Positions 54,990-64,000 of a stretch of 64,000 nt of DNA are shown here, in pieces. This DNA is from Sialis fuliginosa (Eukaryota; Arthropoda; Insecta; Megaloptera; Sialidae). The translations under genes and the position numbers were made by a program. The notes beneath the pieces were generated by a model. The model was given only the letters and a program-made list of their open reading frames with translations. It had not been told where the DNA came from and did no database searches. Each line of letters begins with the position of its first letter. The stretch's first letter is position 1. Location of the stretch: assembly GCA_961205875.1 (NCBI GenBank), contig OY540814.1:4756993-4820992 (forward strand), given 5' to 3'.

Positions 54990-55907
54990 GATTAATTATT
55001 TAAAAAATGAACTAGGTTAAAACAACATTTATATGCTCGTAGGTTACTGTAAAGAACAAAGAGATAATATTACAGTAATATCAGTAACATAATTAACTAA
55101 AATATTAAAAACATGTGACCGAAAGTGAGGTTATTATTATAACGTAACCTCACTTTATTATTTTTTTTAATAAAAAAAACAATTTACAATTCTATTTTGT
55201 TTTCTTTAATAAATTTGTGTATTATCTTTTATATTTACTGGTACAACTATAAACAGGGAATTTTCGTCTATTTGCATTGTGATGCAGACTGACAGAATTG
55301 ATTGAAACAGTTACGAAATTGTTAGCGTTTTTAAATTTATATAAATAAGGTAGAACTGCATTTACATTTATGGGTAACATGAACATCCTGTACATGGTGT
55401 TTTATTTTATTTGAAAAAAAATTAATTTTTTTAGTAAATATTGTTGAATTTTGTACTTTTTGCTCAATAAATCAAAAATGGTTACAAATAATCATAAGGA
55501 TGTACGAACAAAAAATGTTCGTTAAGTTATTCTACATAACATCGTTAAAAAATATATAGGCTGTTCCATTTGAAATAGCTGAAAAAAATAACTTTAAAGT
55601 TCTCAAAATTAGAAAATTAATTTTGAACACCGTACATGGTGACTCTAAGATAATTAAACAAAAGCACCCACCAACCTCCTACAATAAGGTACATATTTAA
55701 TTTCGTCTTCAAGTTACGGCCGCGGAAGTGGTTAATTTTTAAGTGGAGTAATGTAAAAGTCAATTTAAAAAAATATATGTATATTATAACGTCTAAATCG
55801 GACATCAGATGGGGCTAATATTTTAGATATGAATAAACATCCCAAGAGAAGTGTTAAATATGCAAAAATATTCAGGGCATTCCATTTAAAAAAAATACCT
55901 TAAGCGT
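54990..55907. other. Non-coding stretch
   Basis: AT-rich; includes a fragment of a small repeat bounded by TGTTCCATTTGAAATAGC (55560) and CAGGGCATTCCATTT (55872). No gene. Confidence 0.4.
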
Positions 55908-56379
55908 CCCAGATAGCAATATGACTTCTGAAAGAATATAGTTAAGAGCTCTTATTTATGACTTGGACGTCAGAATAATCATCAGAATGGACTTTTTTAG
56001 AAGTTCTTAAGACGTCGTATGTGCCGCTTTATGAATACATTAAGACTTCTTAAAAAAGAGCTCGCAAAGAATTCTTTTTTCTGACTTCATAAATAAGAAT
56101 TCTTTATGAACTTATATTTATGATTCATAAAAATGGCTCCCCTGAGAATTCATTTTTCTGAGTTCTCAATAATGAACTCTTAAACGATTCATGTTTTGGA
56201 AGTCTAAAATATGATGACATTAAGACTTCTTATTTCAGAACAGGAATATTTTATCGTAGGTATAAATTTTTTTTTTCATTATTAAATTCAAGAATGTTTA
56301 TTGATATTAAGTATAAATACAAAATGATATGAATAAAATAGTAAATATTATATATAAACCATACATAGTTATTGTATTA

Positions 56380-57124
56380 TACCGGGTGATCCAAATGTAT
56401 GGAAACGGTGGAATAACTTTTGAGGAATGCATTTTGGAGAAAAATGTTTCGGACAAAAGTTTGAAGATTTTTCCCTGGTTATTCAATGGTGACCTAGGAT
56501 TTGACCTTAAAGGTCATTCCAAGGTCAAGGTTATTTTTTTAAATGAGAACGCCTATTTTTTATGCTGGATTTGGAAAAAGCGGGAAAATTACATCCGAAT
56601 ATGACCCTTGATTTGGTCTAGGTAATCCTTGAAAATAAGTATAACTTTTACAAAATTCGTAATAGAAACGCAGATTCACCTTTTAGAAATGATCTTGACT
56701 TTAAAATGATCGTGAGGTCAAGGTTATGGTCAAATCTGAAAGTCATAAAAGGTGAAGAATGCAACCCATTTTGAACTTACATGAAAATGACGTCTTTTAG
56801 AAATTTTAAGTAAATTTTATTGATAAAAATATTAAATAGGGATGGAAAATATTATCTTGGCAATAAGATCAAGTTCACGATTAAGGTCATATTCGGACGT
56901 AAAATTTCCCGCTTTTTCCAAATCCGTTATAAAAAATAGGTGTTCTCATTTAAAAAAATAACCTTGACCTGGGAATGACCTTGAAGGTCAAGGTAAAGGT
57001 CAAATCCTGGGTCACCATTGAATATCCAGTGAAAAATCCTTAAACTTTTGTTCGAAACATTTTTTTCCAAAATGCATTCCTCGAAAGTTATTCCACCGTT
57101 TCCATACATTTGGATCATTCTGTA
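56380..57124. mobile_element. Fold-back MITE, AAGGTCA-rich, nested
   Basis: TACCGGGTGATCCAAATGTATGG at 56380, mirrored to CTGTA at 57124, with TA on both sides. The arms share TGGAATAACTTT and TGCATTTTGGAGAAAAA, and contain several AAGGTCA motifs (56519-56527; 56975-57005). Inserted in the CACTA-like element. Confidence 0.85.
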
Positions 57125-57249
57125 TATAAGTAATATAATTTATCTTATTATAATAAAACAAGTTTTTATATTTATATGAACAGTACATTATAAAGAAAAA
57201 AAAAATTATTTGTTTAATTGACAGAAAAGAAAGAAGAAAATATAGTTCC

Positions 57250-57665
57250 ATTATGTTAATCTTTGTTCAGTGCTTGGTGTTTCTCATTCATATACTTAAC
57301 CCGATCACTGGCATGTTGAAGCCAATTTTTTATTGCGTCATTAAGTTCTGATAATGTGCATCGTGGATTACACTTAATGATAGTGCCTAAAATTATAAAA
57401 AAATAATTATTTTAATATACGATTTTTTTCAAAAAAGATAAATACTAAAATAAAAAATTTAAAACAATATTTTTAATAATTTAGAATCAGGCATAATTCA
57501 AGATAATAATCTTACTTGTCAGAATGTTAACAAAATTCATCTCCTTCACAGATATAGTTTTTATTTTGACCGCTCCAGGACAGTTTACAACTGAAGTTAT
57601 TATCTAAAATAAATGCTAATATGTCCCGGACGTGTTTTTTTCCATCAGCCACTTTTCTAAGCTCA
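57250..57665 (-). pseudogene. DUF4806-like gene, 3' exons
   Basis: Two stretches: 57665-57520 reads F-I-E-L-R-K-V-A-D-G-K-K-H-V-R-D-I-L-A-F, C-K-L-S-W-S-G-Q-N-K; then after a TAATTTTAG acceptor, 57389-57270 reads G-T-I-I-K-C-N-P-R-C-T-L-S-E-L-N, I-K-N-W-L-Q-H-A, ending N-E-K-H-Q-A-L-N-K-D-stop. The SWSGQ and IKxWLxxA blocks resemble the C-terminal half of DUF4806 proteins. The position after the transposase-like gene on the same strand mirrors the arrangement of the pieces at 51945 and 54400. Confidence 0.45.
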
Positions 57666-57747
57666 ATAAATTTCGTCTGAAAAAATAATATGACACAATG
57701 ATGCATTAATTGGAGGAGATTAATGAAGAATTACAAATATGGTTGAA

Positions 57748-59015
57748 TTATTTATTAGGATTAAAAGAACCCACATATATTAAAAATAATCTCAGCTCTG
57801 TTGCCTTCCATCGATCTATTTCATCTAATTCTCGAGTTTTTCGAGCAAATTCTGACGGTATCCAACTCTTTATTGAAGTTAATACATCTGAAATTTGTTG
57901 TATTTTTTTATGGTTAAATTTCATTAATGTTTTTTCATTCACACGAAATCTAGTGATCCATGATTTTATAATTTTTTTTGAAACTCCAAGACAAACTAGG
58001 TGCATGTATTCCACAGGGAATTGGGAAACCATACCAATTTCAGTCTCTTCAAAATTTGATTTTCCAAGATGATGCTCTTCATTAACGCGTTTAATAAAAT
58101 TATCATCCGTACGTATCGGTGCATCGGTCGATAAAAATCTCATTCGAAAATCTTGATAATCACCCTCCTGCATACATTTGCTGCAGCCATAATAACCTGT
58201 ATGTCCCTTCGTATACGTCACATAAGAACGAGCTGGAGAATCACAGATTACAGCTCTAATTTTCACAAAAAATTGATGATTATACTTGAAACCTGTCAAA
58301 TGCAGAATTTTGTATTCATTTATAAATTCTTCGAGAAATTCATTGCAGTTTTCAGGCTTATTATTAAGCCCATGATATATTCCAATGACAAAAGGTGTAG
58401 CAATTTTTGGAAATACTTCAGCTAAAATAGGATATAACTGTCTTTTCGAGCTTTTTGAAATTGGCAATCCATCGATGTGAACATTTATAAGAATATTTTT
58501 CGCAAATTTATCTATTCCAATAGATTTTAACTGGTCAATTAGTCCTCGCTCTAAGCCATATAGTGAAAGTATTCCCCAGGTTTAACGGAGCGAATGACAG
58601 TAGTTTGAGGTGTATTTAATAGGGTACGCGAATCTTTAGGTAACTTTTTTAACTCATCAACTGAGTTCACATTAGTGAGCATTTTTAAAAGAGATCCGGT
58701 GGCCGCTTGACTTATGTTATATTGGCATTGTCATTGTCCTATTTGAGTTCTTAAAATTTTTGTATCAGGATCAATAATTTTAGTTTGCACAGAACCAATA
58801 TCGACATCTTTCACAGTTAAAACGCGGTCACTAATTTCCATTTGAATAAAACCAACACCATCATCATCAGAAATAATATCATCTTGATGTTCAATGGAAC
58901 TTTCTGGCAATATGAAATTATTAAAACTTGTACAATTAATGTTGTATCTTTTTAATCGTCGATTTTTTTGGCTTTTCGACAATTCTCCGAAAGGCTTTCG
59001 GGTAGTCATTATCAC
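57748..59015 (-). pseudogene. CACTA-like transposase gene
   Basis: Starts near ATG 59015 (F-G-E-L-S-K-S-Q-K-N-R-R-L-K-R). Later: L-P-K-D-S-R-T-L-L-N-T-P-Q-T (58650), H-I-D-G-L-P-I-S-K-S-S (58470), F-V-I-G-I-Y-H-G, A-V-I-C-D-S-P-A-R-S-Y-V, G-H-T-G-Y-Y-G-C-S-K-C (zinc-binding pair), R-T-D-D-N-F and F-P-V-E-Y-M-H-L-V-C-L-G-V-S-K-K. The DSPAR / GHxGYxxCxxC / MHLVCLGV order marks an arthropod-wide mobile-element family, close in layout to the CACTA (Transposase_21) proteins. A stop at 58731 and a frameshift near 58580 disable it; the C-terminus fades after 57748. Confidence 0.7.
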
Positions 59016-59667
59016 CTATTAAATTTAAAATAATTTTTTTCAGTATTGAGTCACTAAATAATTGTATCCTTGAGCTTTGTAAAATTCTGCTCACAAAACA
59101 AAGACACATATAAAATATATGTTATGAAATGTGAAAAAAAATTAGATATTGATAAATGAACAATATTACCTTAATTCGTCATATAATTAATAGAATCCAC
59201 ACTTAATTAAGTTTTTAAATAATTATAAAAATATTATGTTTATAAATGATTGATAAATAAATTTCTATTCATTTTTGTTGGTTAATGCACATGTAAACAA
59301 TATATCAAGCGCATGCGCATTGACTCACTATGAGCATGCGCATAAAAATTATATTTTCATTATAAAAATAGGACTCATGTTTTTGATTTTTATGAGAAGT
59401 CTTCAAAATGAATACATTATGTTGTCATAAAACTGACGTCTTTACTATGAGTTCTTAAAGAGATCATAGTTTTGAATTCAATAAGAAGTAAAAAAAAAGA
59501 ATACTTATGTATGTCACAAAACTGATGTCTTAAAAAAGACGTCTTGAGGAGTTCTAAATTTTGAGTTCTTAAATATGATGTCTCTAAGAACTCATAGTTG
59601 GGACTTCTGTTAGAAGTCTATCAAAAGACTTCTCGCAGTATTCTTTATGAATTGGATGCTATCTGGG

Positions 59668-60398
59668 GTGCCACACTTTTTTGTAGCACCCTGTATATTT
59701 GAAAATAATTTCTATGTATGCGCATTTACCCACAGTTTACATCTGCATTAGAAAGATTTTTTTATCTGTTATGGTCTATGAACTATCGAACTTCCACACA
59801 CTATTGCCCCATCCTGTATATTGAACTGAAAACAAATGATATCATGTCACTTTGAATACATAGATTCCACTAAAATTAATTATTAATAATTAATTCTTTG
59901 CACTGAATGATCCCACTGATATTTTAATATTTTTAATTATTTATTACATATTTTTGAAATTTAATGTGATTTTTTATATTTATTATGGGTAGTATTAAAG
60001 CGCACATTGTACAATTACATAATAATATTTAGCATTTCGAGTATTAAAATTATTTTTCATACAATAATATTGACGCTCATTTTAACCCTCTCGGGCATAA
60101 ATTTTTTACAAAATAAAAATTTGAAATTGCAAGTTTTCGTATTTAGTTTTTTTGAGGGGGAGGAGGCATAACTCAAAACGAATAAATCATCGCCTTTTTG
60201 TGGGACTTACAGCTACATCCCCGACCCTCCTTCAAAACAATTAAATATTCGTCTTATGCATTATTCTTATATCTCTCTCTATATATAATACAATCTATTG
60301 TATTGGCGAAAAAATTAAGTTAAATGAAATTATTAAAAATAAAAAAATTAATAAAATTAAACTATTAATTTTTATTTTATTTAAAACAATACTACATA
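59668..60398. other. Non-coding stretch
   Basis: AT-rich with ends of small repeats (CACCCTGTATATT at 59687; CATCCTGTATATT at 59811). The CACTA-like element appears to have inserted in one such repeat. No gene. Confidence 0.4.
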
Positions 60399-63300
60399 GG
60401 GGAGAGTGGGGCCCATTGGGACGCGGGGCACAATGGGACATTTTAAATTTTGGCGCCATAATTCTACATATTTAGTTTGTCTTTATTGAGATAGATGACA
60501 ATAGTGTACTTTACATTGTTAAATAGTTTTTCTGTTACTAAGTTCACAGAGAGCTTCAAAATTAATTGTTTTGTTAAATGTGCTGGTTATTGTAAAATCT
60601 ATATTTAACATTGGTAAGTGAATTATTTTTATATGTTTGTTAAATCATTTAAAATTTAAAGCCTACTGAAAACGCATGGTTTTATGCTGTATGCAGTAGT
60701 ATCGGTTATTTGTTAAACCTAACCTAACAATTTTTGTAGAATTTTTTATTAACAGTTGTTAGACGGGGTACATTGGGACAACCAATATGGGGCACTTTTG
60801 GACAGTGTCCCAATGTACCCCAACAAAATTATTAGACTAAAATTAACTAAAATAAATTTTATTCAAGATAAAAAAATGGTCAGAACATATAAGAGGAAAA
60901 CAGATCGTGTCTTCATATCAGAAGAAAATATTACATTGGCAATCAATGATATATTAGAAGGACGATTGTCTATCAGAAATGCAGCAACAACACACAATAT
61001 AAAAAAATCTACGTTAGCTAACAGATTACTAAAAATTAAAAGACTTAAAACTATAGAAGATCCTGATGAAGATCCAACAAATACAATTTTGCCGACAGTT
61101 GAAGATTTATCGAATGAAGAAAATATTTTATTAACAAAGAAAAATGCTTCACCGTGTGACAAAAATAGTTTGCAAAATAGCAAACATAGTTTTCCAGTTG
61201 ATAAAGACAATTTGGTTGAAAATCGTTTTAAGTGGGCTTTTCACTCTAAATATACGACAAAACAAGTTTTTACCATAAATCAAGAAAAAATGTTACATGA
61301 ATATTTTATACAAAGCTCCAAGATTAATTATGGACTTACATACCTGCAAGCGCGGAAATTAGCTTTTCAATATGCTAAAAAACTTAATGTAAAATATCCA
61401 GACAGTTGGGATAGGGAGGAAAAGGCAGGAAAAGATTGGATGCTAGGTGTTATGAAGAGATTTCCTACTTTAAGTTTAAGAAAACCTGAAAACACTAGCT
61501 TAGCAAGGGCAACTGGATTTAATGAATTTAATGTAAAACAATTTTTTGACAATTTGCAGACTGCTATTCAAAAATATAAAATCTCAGCAGATAAAATTTA
61601 TAATTTAGATGAAACTGGAGTTACAACCGTTCTTCAAGCACCAAAAGTAATTGCTGCTGCTGGAGTTAAACAAGTCGGGCAAGCAGTATCAGCAGAACGA
61701 GGTGAACTAGTAACTTTTTGCGCCATTATCAATGCAATTGGCAATACTGTGCCCCCAGTATATGTATTTCCACGATCTAAGTTCAAAAGTATATTTATTA
61801 AAGGCTCACCTAATGGCAGTCTAGGATTATCAAATAAATCAGGCTCAGGTTGGATGACTGCGATCTTATTTCTGGAAGTCATGAAGCATATTCAAAAATT
61901 TACTAAATGTACCAAAAAAGATCCTATTTTAATTGTGTAGATAATCATGAGTCTCATACAAGTTTAGAGACCATTCTTTATTGTAGAGAAAACGGTATTC
62001 ATTTTGTCACATTTCCGCCTCACTGTACACATCGTCTACAACCTCTCGATGTGTGTCTCTATGGCCCATTTAAAACCTACCTCAAAACAGCATTTAATGA
62101 TTGGCTAGTAAGTAATCCTGGAAAAAGAGTGTCTATTTATGAACTAGCCGAATTAACTGGAAAGGCATATCATAAGGCTTTTACCATAGAAAATATATGC
62201 TCTGGATTTAAAAAATGCGGTATTGTGCCGTTCGACAGAAACGTTTTCACAAAAGATGATTACGCCGCTGCATACGTTACAGATAACAATTTATTTAACA
62301 GCGAAAAAGTTACAGAACCGATTTTCTCTGATGAAGAGAAAGAACAAAACTATAAAACATTGATTAATACACCACAGAAAAATGATGCAAAAGAATTTGA
62401 CCAATGTATACCATCTACTAGCACCTGCCCCACTTTGAACACAGTAATCACACCAGAAAGTATCCGACCTTACCCCAAGGCACAAAAGAAAAATATTACA
62501 AAAAAAGGAAGGAAAATTGGTAAATCAAGAATTTTAACAGAAAGTCCCGAAAAAGATAGACTTGAACAAGAAAAAAAAGAAAAAACGGCAAGGAAACAAA
62601 GTAAAGAACAAGTGCTCAAAATCCGAAAAAGCACTCGGAAATCTTATAATATTTCCTCAAAAGACGCAACTCAGAATAACGATAGTGAGACTGATAATAA
62701 AATAACTTATGATGATGAATCAGACTGTCTAAGTGAATTTGATAAACAATATTCAGATGATGAATTTTTGAAGCAGATTTTACCTTTGATAGATCCGGAA
62801 ACTGAATTGCCAAATATTTCTGTCGGAGATTTTTTACTAATTAAATACTGCACAAAGAAAACGACTAAATATTATGTTGGTGAAGTTGAAAAACGAATTA
62901 ATACACAATATCAAATTAATTTTATGAAAAAAAGTGGCAATGGTTTCATATTTCCTATCGTTGTTGATAAAGATTTAATTGATCTCGAACAAATTGAACT
63001 AAAGCTTCCAAAACCTAAGGAGATAAATACCACCACTCGTGCAAGTTCAATTAAAAAATTTTCCATTGACTTAAGTTCCTACAACATTTGCTAATTATTT
63101 TTTGTTTATTTTGAATTATTTTTTATGCACAATAAAAACTTTTTTCCATTTCTTGTGTTTTATATGTGTCTGTCCACATGTACCCCATCTATGTCCTAAA
63201 GTGCCCCACTTGTGGGGTACATTGGTACATTTGTATTACCTTTTTAATATATAAATATTCATTTATCTGAAAATAGTTAAGCATTAAAATATAACTAATT

Positions 63301-63414
63301 TTGTAGCCTAAGAATCAATTTACTGTTTGAAACAAATTTAAAAAAAATTCTTTAATAAATAAATTTTTTAGAATAACAAATGTTCGAAACGTCCCAATGT
63401 GCCCCACTCTCCCC
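60399..63414 (+). mobile_element. pogo/Tigger-type DNA transposon, nearly intact
   Basis: Starts GGGGAGAGTGGGGCCCATTG and ends ...GCCCCACTCTCCCC, flanked by TA (60397-60398, 63415-63416), as expected for pogo elements. The phrase GGGGTACATTGGGACA and its mirror recur inside both ends (60762-60823, 63175-63225), giving sub-terminal repeats. It carries one transposase gene and a polyadenylation signal AATAAAA (63131). Confidence 0.92.
60876..63094 (+). pseudogene. pogo-type transposase, one frameshift
   Basis: ATG 60876 (M-V-R-T-Y-K-R-K) is chosen because the upstream in-frame ATG lies in repeat sequence. Residues about 14-60 form a Psq-type helix-turn-helix (I-R-N-A-A-T-T-H-N-I-K-K-S-T-L-A-N-R); 160-220 a CENP-B-like second DNA-binding domain (W-M-L-G-V-M-K-R-F). 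The DDE domain has Asp245 in N-L-D-E-T-G, an Asp in D-N-H-E-S-H about 110 residues later, and a third in L-Q-P-L-D-V 36 residues on. A one-base loss before 61940 puts a stop directly ahead of the second catalytic Asp; the frame then stays open to 63094. The C-terminus is acidic and ends in a compact V-G-D-F-L-L-I-K-Y-like domain. Confidence 0.9.
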
Positions 63415-63416
63415 TA

Positions 63417-64000
63417 CTACCAAATTTTTAGTGCAATTATAATATATTCTTTATAATTATTATAATACAGAAAAATAAATAAATAAAGTACCTACTTATA
63501 TTTTGTCCATTTGCCAGGGCAACGCCCCCTCAATACTTATGAAATAGTTTGATAAATTATTTCTCAAATCAGTTGGGAAAAAGATCCATTGGCGGGCGCC
63601 GGCACCGGCATTGCCGGTGTGTGGAAAAACGCCCTTTATAGTTTGCAATATGAAAAATGACCGGCTTAAGCATTGTAATTACATTACCGAACTAGTAATT
63701 TTACAAACTATAATGGAATTTATTTAAGTTACCAAGGCTGTCTGAAGAGTTTGTAAGTTAGATTTTTTTGCCAGATCTGCTCCTTTTCAACAGCTGCTAC
63801 AACCCGATGAAAAAATTGTAGATCACGTAAAATAACTAAAAAAAATCTTTATTAACTACATGAAAATATTTGTTTAGTTAAATTAATACGTGTTCAATAA
63901 TCTTGATCAAAATGAGAAATAAAAAGTATACCTTTGTTTGAGGCTGTATTATCCATTTGATCATTTTCTTTAACTTTATATTCATAGGAAAATCTTTTGT
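63417..64000. other. Non-coding end of window
   Basis: Contains a GC-rich palindromic patch, GGCACCGGCATTGCCGGTGT at 63598-63617, in otherwise AT-rich DNA. No gene seen. Confidence 0.45.

Larger units (their letters stand above)
55908..59667 (-). mobile_element. CACTA-like DNA transposon with sub-terminal repeats
   Basis: Terminal inverted repeat CCCAGATAGCA (55908-55918) and TGCTATCTGGG (59657-59667), flanked by GT on each side. The outer ~330 bases at both ends are packed with short motifs (AAGACTTCTTA, AAGAACTC, AAGACGTC) in both orientations, as in the sub-terminal repeats of CACTA elements. Inside, on the minus strand, lie a transposase-like gene and, downstream, a DUF4806-like gene; a fold-back MITE (56380-57124) is inserted in the left part. 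The ends do not read CACTA, so the superfamily assignment is provisional. Confidence 0.65.

Noticed and set aside
63598-63617. GGCACCGGCATTGCCGGTGT as a terminator or operator
   Set aside because: A short imperfect palindrome with no gene nearby; no basis for a function.

Overview
The window is 64 kb of AT-rich arthropod DNA, most likely from an insect; a hemipteran or a hymenopteran would fit. This rests on the mix of element families, short TTAGG-type telomeric units, and spliced intron-bearing fragments, not on any species marker. I see no conserved single-copy host gene. Nearly everything recognisable is a mobile element or its remains, and most elements are nested inside others.

Layout. 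1-6 kb: a 1.9 kb element with long terminal inverted repeats (TIRs; 408-2353), a fold-back element (2737-4210), and hAT transposase debris (4.6-5.8 kb) carrying a fragment that resembles a viral nucleoprotein. 6-14.4 kb: a repeated protein gene of unknown function, cut into pieces by a palindromic element (7017-7851), by an intact-looking hAT element with an 8-bp target duplication (7890-11554), and by a broken hAT element (from 11995). 15-18.5 kb: a Penelope-like retroelement with an 899-residue reverse transcriptase/GIY-YIG reading frame and a probable hammerhead ribozyme. 18.5-21 kb: another fold-back, then a GC-rich island with 70-bp tandem repeats.

21-26 kb: Polinton/Maverick (adintovirus-like) structural-gene remnants, split by at least two LTR retrotransposons. 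26-30 kb: a repeated-protein pseudogene, a BEL/Pao fragment, and an uncharacterised 380-residue repeated protein ending in a 324-bp hairpin. 30.7-33.2 kb: piggyBac and pogo transposase pieces. 33.1-35.3 kb: a 2.25 kb inverted duplication built around a fold-back element, abutting a 250-codon open frame that resembles a negative-strand RNA virus nucleoprotein (35341-36094).

38-45 kb: a minus-strand Gypsy element (17.6/297-like), interrupted by two other LTR units and followed by a second Gypsy integrase tail. 45-50.7 kb: mostly non-coding, with small inverted-repeat elements. 50.7-51.7 kb: a non-autonomous Helitron. 52-59.7 kb: two copies, one gutted and one nearly full length, of a CACTA-like element with a transposase-like gene and a DUF4806-like gene. 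60.4-63.4 kb: an almost intact pogo-type transposon whose transposase is broken by a single frameshift.

The pieces most worth following are the nucleoprotein-like open frame and its second fragment, the inverted duplication next to it, the hammerhead-bearing Penelope element, the Polinton capsid-gene remnants, and the AAGGTCA-rich palindromes. Domain and family names come from residue patterns recognised by eye; no search was run.
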